DNA from: Adiantum capillus-veneris | Taxonomy: Eukaryota; Streptophyta; Polypodiopsida; Polypodiales; Pteridaceae | Assembly: GCA_014529385.2 (NCBI GenBank) | Contig: CM043966.1 | Location: forward strand, 105,473,087-105,537,086 | Direction: 5' to 3' | DNA: 64,000 bases | Shown: positions 24,832 through 35,925 of the stretch, piece by piece | Numbering within the stretch: the stretch's first letter is position 1 | Layout of the letters: the number at the start of each line of letters is the position of its first letter | The notes under the pieces: model-generated | Told to the model about the DNA's origin: nothing | The model's input: only the letters and a program-made list of their open reading frames with translations | Database searches by the model: none | Program-made: the position numbers and the translations under genes

Positions 24832-25058
24832 AGAAGAAAGAGAGAGAGGGAGAGCGCGGGTTACCTCTTTGCTTGCTTGAGCGCCAAAAACTCAGATCTG
24901 AGATCTGGGCCCTCTCGGTTTATTTTTTACCCCTTTTGGCGTCGCTATAGGCGTTGCTATGTTACAAATAAACTAGCGACGCCCATAGCGATGCCGTGAA
25001 TTTTCACTTTTAAGTGTCGCACTGCGAGCGTCGCTAATGTGAAGTACCTCTTGTAGTG
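23613..25058. mobile_element. Non-autonomous CACTA (En/Spm) element
   Basis: Ends are inverted repeats CACTACAAGAGGT (23613) and its complement ACCTCTTGTAGTG (ending 25058), the CACTA superfamily terminus. The flanking trinucleotides are AAC and AAT, a near match to the 3-bp target duplication. Both subterminal zones are full of inverted GTCGCTATAG/CTAGCGACG-type motifs, normal for CACTA transposase binding. The interior holds no transposase, only a short repeat (AGATCTTTAAGGTCTCTTGG twice, about 24212 and 24410) and microsatellites. Confidence 0.85.
24489..24833. repeat. Microsatellite cluster inside the CACTA element
   Basis: (CT)n at about 24489-24542 and 24619-24654, a short (GT)n and (GA)n at 24667-24715, and (TG)n at about 24780-24830. 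The Ser/Leu- and Cys/Val-rich open frames over them are not genes. Confidence 0.92.
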
Positions 25059-26340
25059 AATGTCTCTAAAATATGCTTACCCATCAAAGCTCTACTTTAT
25101 TAGTGCCCGTAGTATTATCCGAGACTTGTTTTGAAAAATTATAATCGAATCTTCTAAAAGTTGATCCATCGATACCTCCTTCAAGAAGATTTCGTCAACA
25201 AAACCCTTAGAGGATATCAAATAATGCATTAAAATCTTTTTTACCAATTTGGGTACAAGAGAGCACAAGTCTCATTCAAAATAGTGGTCTACACCTATAG
25301 AGAATAATGGCCATTTGATGACAAGCCAACAAAACAACCAACACACAACAAAACATGGATTTATGGTTGGGACAATAATACAATGAAAACCTACACAAAA
25401 CAAAACATAAATGGCAAGCCGATGACATCTTTTACAAAGAGTTTTGTTGGGCAAAACCCATTTGGAGGGGATGCAGCCTCCCTTCAAATCGATAACTCCA
25501 TCTCTTGAAAAGGGTTTTGCTGTGGCGAAACACTTTAGGAGGGACTAGAGAAAGATTTAATGTTTTGCTAGTTTTCAGCTCATCTCACACAACAACGCTT
25601 ATATCATGAGCAGGAAAATTGAAGCTTTTAGCTCCTAGCAAGCTTATGTGATGGCTGTGAAAAACGTGTGAAGGCCTTGAGAGTCAGACATGGCTCCATC
25701 TGTAGAGATTTACTTATAGCACAAGAGACCATGGTAACTATGATAAACGTTTTTCAGTTTTGGTAGTTACGAGTAGATAGCCTTAAATCCTCTACCCCTA
25801 AATAAATTTAGCATCTTTTGCTAGCATCACTGCCATCCATTTACTAGTATGGGTCTATTTGCCACAACAACAGAAGAGCTCTCTCTCTCTCTCTCTCTCG
25901 CCCCCCGCATAAAGTTTGTTCTCCTTTCTACCCAAGCCTCATACTCCATAAAAGCTTTAAGTTTGTGATGTTTGAAAATGGCTTGACATGGCCCCTTGAG
26001 CAACCTACGATCATTGTTTTGGCTCTTTGTGCCCTAAATTGAGCTCTGGATTTTTTTCATCTTCTACCTAGGCCATGTCCACTAGAGTGAAAGGGAGAAC
26101 GATTTGATCATTGTACTAATAATCTCTACACATGGAGGCCTTGAGAATCAACCTGGCTTCAAAGCATGCTAAAAAGATAACGAAAATTGCATCTTTACTT
26201 CTTGTATGTTAGTCCTCCATGCCATTAAATGAAGGGTTTCTTGACCTTTTTCTTATGAATCCATGTGCACTATTTCCTACCCTCAATAAGGTTTTGCCAA
26301 TGAAACCCACTAGGAGGGGAAACAATTGTATAAGTGTGTG
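25059..26340. other. No gene recognised
   Basis: Unique-looking AT-rich DNA with a short (CT)n at about 25879-25900. Open frames are short and resemble nothing known to me. Confidence 0.6.
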
Positions 26341-26369
26341 TGTTTAAGAGAGAAGAAGAAGGAAGGAGG

Positions 26370-26370
<1 letters not shown>

Positions 26371-26415
<45 letters not shown>

Positions 26416-26508
26416 CGGGGGGTACCTTGCAGTTGCCTCTTGTCATGTCCAAACTTGTTGTCTGTTTTGCATCTATTTTGATGGGCCTTGAACTCAGGAT
26501 ATATTGAA

Positions 26509-26579
<71 letters not shown>

Positions 26580-26702
26580 TAGATCAATCCAACAAGTCTT
26601 GAACTCAAGAACTTCTGATTATTTTAATACATATCAAATGTTGGATCAATCCATCAAATGCTTAAAAGATAGTACATATTATAATGCATACCTTAAAAAC
26701 AT

Positions 26703-26739
<37 letters not shown>

Positions 26740-26868
26740 GATAGATCAATCCAACAAGTCTTGAACGCAAGAAATTCTATTCATTTGAATACATATCAAA
26801 TGTTGGATCAATCCAACAAGTGCTTAAGAGATAGTACATATTATAACGCGTGCCTTAAAAACATTATC

Positions 26869-26904
<36 letters not shown>

Positions 26905-26905
26905 C
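26371..26905. repeat. (GA)n and poly(G) tracts with a duplicated ~127-bp unit
   Basis: (GA)n at about 26371-26413, 26508-26541, 26705-26735 and 26871-26901, and a run of about 37 G at 26542-26578. Between them the sequence starting ATAGATCAATCCAACAAGTC occurs twice (about 26579-26704 and 26741-26870), each copy ending in a GA tract, so the unit plus microsatellite was duplicated together. Confidence 0.9.
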
Positions 26906-27223
26906 AAGTGCTCCACTTCCTTTCAAATTATGTATGCATTTAACACCATAATCTCAAATGATAAGTAGAGATTTAAAGATATTAATGTTTTTTAATCGAA
27001 TAAAGCAAACAAGGAGTGTTGTGCAGCGAGATAAATATTGTTGTGATTAGAAACAAGAGCAAAACAAAGCAAGTAGAGTTTATCACACAAAACATGTTTT
27101 TGAGGTCTCAAGGCAAGAGCTATCAGCAATATTTGGGTTTAGAGAAGATAGTATTCAACTTGATCAAATCTTTGGAAGCAGAGCAAATGGCTTGTCATTT
27201 GAAATTCCAAATACCGAAAGAGA
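26906..27223. other. No gene recognised
   Basis: AT-rich DNA. A plus-strand open frame over 27016-27223 has no recognisable domain. Confidence 0.5.
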
Positions 27224-27432
27224 TGACATCAACATGTTTCAACTTTTTTTTCTTTTTCTTTTTTTTTGATGCACCAAAGGCCCACAGGGGGAGGTGCTTA
27301 TCCCTTCAAATATTACCCATGAAACATGATCATGCAAAGGCCACGTACCATCGGGCAAGAGCCACGTGTAGGCATCACCATGTCCACCTAATTGATGCAC
27401 CACATGAAGAGGTGACATCACCATGTTTCAAC
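27224..27432 (-). mobile_element. Short retroposon with 20-bp target duplications
   Basis: TGACATCAACATGTTTCAAC (27224-27243) and the same with one change at 27413-27432 flank a 169-bp insert. On the minus strand the insert ends in an A-rich tail (27244-27268, A with two interrupting C/G), so it has the form of a reverse-transcribed copy of a short RNA. GGTGCATCAA occurs at both ends of the insert body. I do not see convincing tRNA-type A and B boxes, so the family is unknown. Confidence 0.7.
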
Positions 27433-27729
27433 TTTATAGTCAATTTGGGAGAACTTTTGTGGTTCATGGTAGCTTAACAAGCAGAGTCACCTCAAATGAA
27501 GATTCATTAGCATAGACATGTGCATTAAGTAGTCAAACTCCAAGTTTCAGTGTGATAAACATGCTTAGAAACCTTTTTGAAAGAAAATCTTTTAAAATAA
27601 ACTTTTCATTGGTGATAGAGATACAACAATAGTTTTAATGCTTGTCAAGGAGATCTAGCCACTACTCTCTTGCAAAAATAAAGGTTTGACTCATTTAGCA
27701 AAGGTGGATGCAAAGGGTGTGGTCCAAGA
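27433..27729. other. No gene recognised
   Basis: AT-rich sequence without recognisable coding potential, between the short retroposon and the unknown ORFs. Confidence 0.5.
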
Positions 27730-28353
27730 TTGCAAAAGATGAAAAATTGGAGAGATTCAATGTCTGTGATACTGCTAGCAGCAAGAAATGTTATTGATCT
27801 AACCAATGAGGCAGTGGCCAAAAGGAGAGTATTCACTGATGGTGATGCACAAACAATAAGGAAAAGGCATCAGGGCATACTTGAAACACCTAAAGAAGGT
27901 GTTTCCCATCGCCCAAAATATGAGTATGTCACACAAAACATGCGGCAGACTAGGAAAAAACAAGAAGAGCATAAACAAAATTATGAGATAATTGAAATAA
28001 AAATTTGTCCTATAGGTGTCCAATATGTAGGACCAATTTTGGAAGTGAAGTAAGATGTCAAGGCTATCTCAACAACAAGAGATAAAATGTACTAAGCTAA
28101 TTCACCAAAGGGAAGATCAAGGTTAGTGTGTGTGCCTGCTCCATGCTTTCAAGGGGTAGTGAAGATTACATCACAAGTTGAGAAGAAAAAATTTGTGTGG
28201 TTCTGTGGAGACATTATTGACCACACCAAAAATCTAGCAAATATTGTGACTGAAAGACCTTACAAGTATACTATGGAAAAGGTTGCACAATGGGATACAC
28301 GCTTTGATTTACAGACTTCTACGAGGATGCATCTTTGGGGACAACAAGTATAG
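27730..28353 (+). CDS. Two small ORFs of unknown origin
   Basis: 27730-28053 encodes 107 residues (MQKMKNWRDSMSVILLAARN..., with RVFTDGDAQTIRKRHQGILE and a basic NMRQTRKKQEEHKQN) and 28126-28353 encodes 75 residues (FVWFCGDIIDHTKNLANI then YKYTMEKVAQWDTRF). The composition is protein-like and not repeat-derived, and the two are separated by a stop and about 70 nt. I do not recognise either. They may be fragments of one decayed gene or of an unfamiliar mobile element. Confidence 0.3.
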
Positions 28354-29050
28354 AAAGTGGGAAAACAAAAGGGACAAGCTCTTTATTTAATGATGCAAAC
28401 TTGTTCCTTGCAACGTGATTGAAAAAGGGTATTTATCTATAGATCCATTACCAGGTATATGGATGCACGGATCCAAAGAGCAATTGAGATGGTTTATACA
28501 ATCGATATTGTGCATGCAAGTGAGGATGTGAAGTTTAGGTCATCAACAACAAGGAGAAAAGGAATGAAGAATTGTAGATTTCTACCTTTCCCTTTGGTAC
28601 ATGGGTAATTTCTAAAACTTGATATGAATCAGCAAAAAAATTGCCCACCAATCTCCCTTGACAAAGAGAGAGCTTTTTCAAGCTCTACAATCAATGGCAT
28701 AAGGTGAGGTGAGTATTGTATAAGTTGATTTTTTTTTGTACAGACTGATACCTTCTTCCCTCTCAGTAACACATTTGATGGCCTTGTCTTGGTTTTGGGT
28801 AGATAGAAACTTCTATGCCACTGATATGGATGCCCTTCGGAGATTTTTGTATTGAGTTGCGGCTTGTTTTTTTCATAGAAAAAGGTTATGCCTCTCACAC
28901 ATATGGGGACAATTATGAAGTTGTATACAATTGGTGGTCTAAGTATATTTTTGCACCAAATCATATTCTAATTTTCTATTGAAGGAAAAATATCTTCACT
29001 CTTGCAAACAAGGTGACATTTATGAAATCAAATTGAATACAATTGAATTT
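28354..29050. other. No gene recognised
   Basis: AT-rich DNA. A 111-residue minus-strand open frame (28629-28964) has no recognisable motif. Confidence 0.5.
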
Positions 29051-29740
29051 GTATCAAGTATTGATTTTTTTTTTTTGGTATAGTTATACAATCAAATTAT
29101 AATTTTGAGGGCTTGATTTGTATAATTTTGACAATTGTGACACCCTTAAACACTTAGATCTTATTCAATCATGAAATTCTTAATTATTTTTTAAAATTGT
29201 GACACCCTTAAACACTTAAATCATTCAATTATTTATTTTTTGTATAGTTATGCAATCAAAGTATAATTTTGAGGGCATGATTTGTAAGATTTTGACAATT
29301 ATGACACCCTTAAACACTTAGATCTTATTCAATCATTAAATCCTTAAATGCAGAGCTCTTATTGAACTTTAAACATGAATTTTTCTTCATTGTATAGTCT
29401 CCAAGATAAACATCTTTTGGATTTCTTTGCTTGGAGGAATGAGCATCATTGGATGCATCAAATTAGAGGATTCAAGAGAATGCTTCTCCAATGCATATAG
29501 AGATTAGCCATGAATTAAAAAATCTCTAATCACACCCTAATCACCAATCAAGCATCACCTACACGCATAAAGACCAACAAAGTCAAACTTGCCAATGAAT
29601 TGAATGTCAAAGCACTGATGAGTTGCATCAAATTAGAGGATTTAAGAGAATGCTTATCCAATGCATATAGAGAATAGCCATGAATCGTCGACCAACTGTA
29701 ATCACATCCTAATCATACCAATCAAGCATCACCTACACAC
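29051..29740. repeat. Two sets of imperfect tandem repeats
   Basis: A unit with TGACACCCTTAAACACTTA occurs three times (about 29137, 29200 and 29302), two of them preceded by ATTTTGAGGGC. Then about 29455-29570 and 29633-29740 are imperfect copies of one unit containing GCATCAAATTAGAGGATT and CAATCAAGCATCACCTACAC. No coding capacity. Confidence 0.85.
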
Positions 29741-30340
29741 ATCAAGCCCACCACCAAATTCTAACTTAACCAATGTACTTAATCAAAATCTTCACAGACA
29801 AGGGTGAATGGTACTTGAATCTCATTAGACCTACCCACACATGAGCACAAATTAGGGCACATACTCCAATCACAAGACCAAGAGTGTACACATATTTCAC
29901 TAATAAACCTAGTTAGAGATGCTAAATATCACAAATTGAGTACTTATAGAATGGTAGGAGTTATCTATCAAAGCAAAAATTCATTACCACACCCAAATCT
30001 AGAATAATGAGAGAGTAAAACTACTTCATGAGATTAATGAAATGTAGAAGAAACAAGATTAGTGAAAAAAGTAGATATTAGGTTAATCAAGAAAGAGCTT
30101 ATTTAACTACAAAGAATTAGCACTAGCCTTCTAAGCATGGTCATTAAGCTCAAGGCTAGGCCATCCAAAAGTGATACTCAAGAAAGGACTCTCAATAATG
30201 AATCCTCTTTTCACAAAAGGGCTTCTTATAAAGGCATGGACTCCAAGCCCTTAACTATCCCGCGTCCATAGTATATACTGATAGCCGTTTTTTCGGCTCT
30301 CATAAAATGTTTTAAGAAGCCACAATGGCCTATGAACTTT
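29741..30340. other. No gene recognised
   Basis: AT-rich intergenic DNA. It leads into a decayed B-type LTR. Confidence 0.5.
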
Positions 30341-30665
30341 AAGAGTAGTGGAATTAGGAACTAAAGAAAGCGCTTTTGTGAGATTACTTTGTGAGCATAG
30401 AGGGTGAACTTAATTGATGATTAGCAACATAGGCATAGTATTTAGTTAACTTGACATGAATAATACTTTTGAAAGAGAGGGAGTTTAGAGAAAATGACAA
30501 AAGCTAAGGACCGGATTTATGTGAAGCCAGCGGTTCCCCCTCCAATAGGCATTTGTATTATAGATTATCCCATCAAGAGAGACTTGATACAATACTATCT
30601 TTCTGTTCCTTGTGACCTTGGTGATGCAATGAAGATGGAAAGCTTCAAGCATCACCCCAAAGAAA
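30341..30665 (-). repeat. Relic of a B-type LTR
   Basis: Clearly similar to about 15411-15720 (and 8144-8453) in the same orientation, including GTTAACTTG, AGGACCGGATTTATGTG and CCAATAGGCATTTGTATTAT, but far more diverged than the 8119/15386 pair. It shows that the B family has an older history in this genome. No internal B sequence adjoins it. Confidence 0.8.
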
Positions 30666-32185
30666 CACCCTAGCACAATGACTAGGCTCGCTTTTTCATT
30701 GTAAATAGTGTGCGTGCGTTTAGGGGTTTTATCACATTTGTTTTATCAAATCATTGAGCGAGTCATTGGGCTAGGAGACAAAAAAAATAAATTTATAATA
30801 TTACGGTCCTCTTTACATGTAAATATTTTCTATCAAATGCAGGACCTAAGTATAAAGGGGTTTTTTTCAAAAAAATTGTATTTATATAAATATATATTCC
30901 TAAGTGTGCATTTTTTCTAAATCTCTTTGCATCCTTTCATGGCAAGAAATATTTCTATGTTAGTGTGTACATATTCCATAATATTTATTTTTACAAAATA
31001 AACCCTTGCATTTCATTCCGCACTCTCGTGGAAGTCAAAATTTGTTTCTACACTGTCACTCACTTTCACTAGATATTTTCTCGCTTGCATATTTTTCTCT
31101 TTCACACAAAAACAAAATAAAATACTCCTATCATGATATTCCTTCATGGGTCCTGCACATATTTTTTTCCATACACCATGTGCTCATAAAGACAAGGGCT
31201 AGGAAAAATCCAAGCACTAGGTCTATCATGTGCAATTGTTTTTTATTCTTCAATTCATCATCCATGCATGTGGCAAGGGCCACTTGGATTCCTTAGGTCA
31301 TGGCATGGCTCATGGGGGGCTCACCTTTGGATGTATAAGGAGAATTCAATCAAAAAGGGTCCCACATAAGCACCTTTGCAGTCCCACAATACACAGCTTT
31401 TTGGGCGAATTTTGGCACACTTCTATCATCCCAATCAGCAAAAGTTTTCAACATACAAAATAAAGCTCGTGAGCTAAATTATTTTACATAAATATTTAAA
31501 TTTTTTGGAGAAAAGCACGAATTTTGGTGAATTGTTTGGTGCGACCCAGTCTACCCACTCTATGCACACAAGGATCCTCTCACTCTTCTCTCAGATTTTC
31601 ACACTCCCACCCACATACACACTCATCCCTCTCCATCATACTTTCAAATGTACAAATTTCCATGCCCTCTCACCTTCTTCACCATCTCTCCTTCCCCTCT
31701 TACCACCATAGCCTTCTACATACACATATGCTCTCATACCGCTCTCTACTACCCCCAAATTGCAATTTCTGTTAACTCCTCTAAAAGGCATGAATTTTAG
31801 CACTTTATCCTTGCATAACCTCTATAAATCAAAGGTTTTTCACCAATAATCCTCATCTTCATCGTGGAGATCAACCGTGAAGGCGGCGCAAGAAGCAGAA
31901 GTAGAAGAAGAAGAAGAACCGGCAGTCATTTTCATAAGGGTGAGTCCATAATTCTTAGAGGTTTCATCAATCTCAAGAGCTCATCCACCTCATTCACCCT
32001 TGGTTCCTCGACAATCAAGTCATCATCACTTTTGTAAATATGCCACTAACATTTTCTAGTGATCACTAACAACTAACCCTTCTTGTAAATTGCACCCTCT
32101 ACTATCTACTAGAGTAGGCACCTCCAAGTTACTCATCTCACTCTCAATAATTCTCCCCCTTGAGCCCACATCCATGTGGCTTAAG
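30666..32185. other. No gene recognised
   Basis: AT-rich sequence. Open frames at 31006-31296 and 31505-31775 are low-complexity (Ser/His/Leu-rich) and resemble no protein. A GAAGAAGAAG purine run lies at about 31890-31915. Confidence 0.5.
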
Positions 32186-33088
32186 GGATAAGAAAGACCC
32201 ACTCCCATTTAAAAAATCAAAATATTTCCTAATCTCTTGTTTTGTCAATAAAATTGATTAGAAATAATCCTAATCAAAGCTTCCAAAAACCTATAAATAG
32301 AACCCATCTCTCCTTGTAAAGGCATCTCTACACCATTGCACACTAGATTGAGCGTAGCACATGCCAGTTCTATCTTGGTTGTAAGGAGAGGGAAAGCTTT
32401 CTATACACCATCACTTTGGTGCATAGAAAAGCTTGAGCTAGTTGAGTGAGTGCGAGTAGAAGATATTATTTCTACCATTGTTGTACCTACCCCAACATCA
32501 ATGAATTGGTAGTTTTGGGTGCAATTTCATGTCCAAAGGCTCATGCTTCTCCTCGAATTTGTCTTGACAAACTCATTCAGCTTCATAAGGTGACTTGTTT
32601 CATTGAATGTTGTTGTTTTGTTGCTTGTCCTTGTGATTCATTGGCTGTTGTTGGTTGGCTTCCATTGTAAAAGAGTGAATGGTGAGAGAGCTCCCATAAC
32701 CCTAAGACAATGTGCTAGTGATGCTATAGCCAAATCTTGTCACTTGAATCCGCAAGCTCTAGGTGCCTTCTTGTGCAAATCATAAGGTTGAAGCTAAGTT
32801 GTACACCATCTTTCTCTCTCTCTCTTGTGTTTTAGTGCGTGAGAGTGTTCCATTGGTGTTAGGGTTAGTGTAAAGTCCTTACTTGATTTTGGGGTACTCT
32901 AACGATTCTCACTTTTTTGCATCCTAGTTTGCTTTTAAACTAGGTGGTGCCCCTTGTGAAGTTGGTTTTTGGTTGTGGGTTTGTTGTTTTGTTGTGCTTG
33001 TGGTTGCCCCAATCCCAATTGAGCAGCACGGGAGCCTTAAGGGGTGTTTAGAGGTTGCCTCTCTTGTTGCCCGCCCCGGACCGCCTCA
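32186..33088 (+). repeat. J-type LTR, left copy
   Basis: About 900 bp repeated in the same orientation at 58471-59373. A TATA box (TATAAATA, 32292-32299) with a transcription-start-like region downstream marks the plus strand as sense. It ends CGCCTCA at 33088, and the next bases, TTTTGGTGCCCCCACGG, contain a TGG that could begin a primer binding site, so this looks like a 5' LTR. Confidence 0.78.
32292..32299 (+). promoter_or_regulatory. TATA box of the left J LTR
   Basis: TATAAATA in the context CCTATAAATAGAACCC, conserved at 58577-58584 in the other copy. Confidence 0.7.
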
Positions 33089-33783
33089 ATTTTGGTGCCC
33101 CCACGGAGGATGGCTTGTGTATTTTTGTGTAGGATCAACCTTTAGCATAGTCAAGAAGTTTGCATGAATCACGAGAATTTGTATGATCCCTTCATTCCCA
33201 TTGCAAGGCAAAAGGTACACATAATTGTTAGTACTAAGTTTCAATTTCAACGTGTAATTCATAGAATTTTAGGTCCCCTTAGGTTGGCCGAGATAAACGC
33301 TTCAGTAAATCCTTTTATTTTGCCTCTCATTAGGTACGACCTTAGTCTGGACGTCTATATTTTTGTTTTGTTTTAAGAATTAGGGCATGCATAGACCATG
33401 GATAATGGCCCAGGAATAGAGGTTTTCCCCTTCCATTTTACTCCACACATTAGAGTAAACATTGGAATTAGTAGAAAAATCCATTTTCCACAACGTATGG
33501 TGTTCATGTTTGGTGCCCAAAGAGTAGGAGAAATTCTCGCATCACCAAACCCTGGACCATCCTACCTCTTATTGATTATCATAGGTCGTTTGATGTGAAT
33601 ATTTTTATTTTGTTGTAGAATAGATTGCAATTTAGAAAATATTATTGTGTAAATCCTTCAAAGAAAGAAAAAACAAAAACATGCATCACTTTGAAATCAA
33701 TTCAATGGAGAGCCAACGCCAAATGTCTGGATATCCTCTTTTCTTTGGAGAGCCTGGAGAGGATGAGCTGTATGGGTGAGAAA
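33089..33783 (+). other. J internal start with two related short ORFs
   Basis: After a possible primer binding site, frames at 33164-33376 (70 aa) and 33398-33598 (66 aa) resemble each other: KFQFQRVIHRILGPLRLAEI followed by ASVNP in the first, RKIHFPQRMVFMFGAQRVGEI followed by ASPNP in the second (residues shown in blocks). This suggests a duplicated module. I do not recognise the protein. No gag or pol of J is visible before the copia LTR. Confidence 0.4.
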
Positions 33784-34061
33784 TGTTGCTAACCCTAGTG
33801 ATGGTGCAGAGTTCTTAAAGTGTGAGTGTGCGGATGCAGTACGTGTGCGGAGAGTGAGAAGGAGAGAGATGGAGACAAAGAGCAGGACACGGGATGTGGG
33901 GTGGACCTCCCAAATCTCACTGTGTGAGCATCATGTGAGAATGTGAGTGAGAGCTCCTTATTCTTTGTATGTATAAAGAATAAGGAAATAAATGTGGCCA
34001 GCCGGACACTGGCCGGCAGACACGGGCAAAGCATGGTGAGGCACACCGCCTTTACCTAACA
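33784..34061 (-). repeat. Probable copia 3' LTR
   Basis: On the minus strand TGTTAGGTAAAGGCGG starts at 34061, directly after a polypurine tract (CTTTAGTGGGAGAA, 34062-34075). A matching end, minus-strand GGTTAGCAACA, lies at 33784, giving about 278 bp. The second LTR of the element was not found, so the outer end is a guess. Confidence 0.5.
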
Positions 34062-34075
34062 TTCTCCCACTAAAG
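34062..34075 (-). promoter_or_regulatory. Polypurine tract of the copia element
   Basis: Minus-strand CTTTAGTGGGAGAA directly before an LTR-like TGTTAGG. Confidence 0.6.
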
Positions 34076-34146
34076 GCTGTGTGCCGATAAGTGGCAAGAA
34101 GCCTAGCCTACAACTAGTATATACAAGAGGTGAGAGAAGACGACTC

Positions 34147-34963
34147 TCAACCTATACCCACTGGCTCACTCCAAACATGCTCTAGTGTAGATGCAACATG
34201 CATACCACTAGGGCTAGAGCTACGATGACACTCATGATGCAGGTATCGAGTGACGATCTGCATGGATCCACAATGCACAATGCCAGTGTCAGTCATCGCA
34301 CGACTGACAACTCCCACTGCAAATGCACCAACCGCATAAGCAAGATCAGGTCTTGAAACCAAAAGGTCAGACATGAGAGACCCAAAAGCCGACAAAACAT
34401 GCACTATATGTGCCAGCCTATCCGTGTCAGCAACCTTAGTGCCATATGCATCCTCATCAGGAACCACCTGACTATGCATCACCATGTCAGCATCATCTGG
34501 CAAAGGCATATCTATTGAGAACAATTGCAAAACTGAAAAATCAGTACCACTGCAATCACACACAGCTGTCTGAAGGACAATGTCGCCCTCAAACGTATCA
34601 GACGCATCATAGAACAATGCATCGGTCTCTCGCTCAATTGATGTCATCTCAACTTATGACTGACAAAGCTGTGCATTCCCAGAGATACCACTGTGTGTGT
34701 GAATATCACCACAAGACAAATACACAACCTGCTCTCCATGCAGCACATCCTCAAAAGAGACACATCTCGTCTCTCGCTCCAAACATGGCTGCAAATATAC
34801 AGAGACTACACCGCCTCGTGTGTCAGAAATGTACAAAGGGTATACCAGACCACTCCTAGCACCTCGCTATCACCAGTGATCCCCTATGAATCTGAAACGA
34901 CCGCTCTCCAAGTAGTACACAATGTCCACTACTCTTGACGCACTGAAATGAGACTCTGACTAA
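34147..34963 (-). pseudogene. Copia pol remnant: pre-integrase region fused to RT end
   Basis: At about 34654-34960 the minus strand has the copia GAG-pre-integrase style (SFRFHRGSLVIA, then GLVYPLYISDTRGG after a frameshift). At 34147-34647 is the end of a copia RT: SAFGSLMSD, then SRPDLAYAVGAFAVGVVSRA and a degenerate RYLHHE. Integrase and most of RT are missing between them, an internal deletion of some 2 kb. The protease half of the same gene lies beyond element E, at 54164-54495. Confidence 0.75.
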
Positions 34964-34968
34964 GTCCT
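34964..34968. repeat. Target site duplication of element E, left
   Basis: GTCCT immediately before the left LTR, repeated at 54159-54163 immediately after the right LTR. Five bases is the normal gypsy duplication. Confidence 0.93.
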
Positions 34969-35906
34969 TGTTAGAAGCTGGACACACCCCACGGAAACTA
35001 ACTACTCGGAAGATTATCATTTTTTGTAATTATTCATTTATTGAGGAAACCCGATTTTTCACCTTGTAAATATTGGGGCTTACAGAAGTTTCCAGATTGT
35101 ATCCCAGTTTTGATAGTTAGATTGAGTAGATGGTTGATTTTGGAACTTTAGGGTTTGAGAATTGTAAGGTATTTATACCACTTTTTGACCTTAATGAAAA
35201 AAACCCTTTTGTCATTTTAAAAACAGGTTTTGAAGTCAGTGAGTGAGCGTACTGTGTACGAGAGAGAGAGAGAGAGAGATTCATCTTAATGCTACATGTG
35301 CACCGGTGGTCGGAATCGAGTGCGAAGAAGTGCAGCATGTTTCCCCCGACGACAGCTATGCACCGATACCTACATTGCACGCGTACGGTCTGGTATTGCG
35401 AGCTCCTTCTACGAGATTCATCTGGTGATTGGGTGAGCATACGTTGTCCAATTTTGCATTGCAGCATATCCACGCGTTCACATTGAGTAGAGCTACACAT
35501 TAGGCACTTTAGATTTTGGAAACAAAGACCTGCAAATTTCGGCCAGACATCCTACGTGATTTTGCACTGGGTGTTTTGGGTTGGGGTTTTGGTTCATAGA
35601 CCTTAGGGAGAGCGACCTATTGGTGTTAGTAGGGTCTCCTTCAAGTTCTATGGTGTTTTGAGATTGTTTGATGGGTGTTCGGCTCTAAACAACGTTGTAG
35701 GAAGTTTCCTCTTATGCACTCTTGAAGACTGTGACTTAGACAATTGGTAGAGACCTCTGTAGGAATTAGTTAGGATTCGGTCGAGTGTAGGTTGACACCT
35801 TATGCTTGCTTCCCCGTGCCTGCGGGTGAGATTCGTCCTTAGCTGACATTATATGTTAGGTGAGTTCTCGCTGTGCTGACGTCCGTCGCGGCGTATCCAT
35901 CCAACA
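34969..35906 (+). repeat. Element E 5' LTR
   Basis: 938 bp, TGTTAGAAGC...CATCCAACA. A TATA-like GTATTTATACC lies at about 35169-35179, placing the transcript start near 35200. A (GA)n run at about 35260-35279 is longer than in the 3' LTR. It contains the half-site AGACATCCTACG (35545-35556) followed by TGATTTTGCAC, see the palindrome entries. Confidence 0.95.
35545..35556 (+). promoter_or_regulatory. Palindrome half-site in E 5' LTR
   Basis: AGACATCCTACG, exactly one arm of the 24-bp palindrome found downstream, followed directly by TGATTTTGCAC. In the 3' LTR the same place (53796-53807) ends in A instead of G, a CpG-to-CpA change. It lies about 350 nt before the LTR end, in the R-U5 part. 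Confidence 0.8.
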
Positions 35907-35907
35907 T

Positions 35908-35925
35908 TGGCGCCGCTGCTGGGGA
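35908..35925 (+). promoter_or_regulatory. Element E primer binding site (Asp-tRNA type)
   Basis: TGGCGCCGCTGCTGGGGA, one base after the LTR. The Athila-type site complementary to tRNA-Asp is TGGCGCCGTTGCCGGGGA, so two bases differ. Confidence 0.85.
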
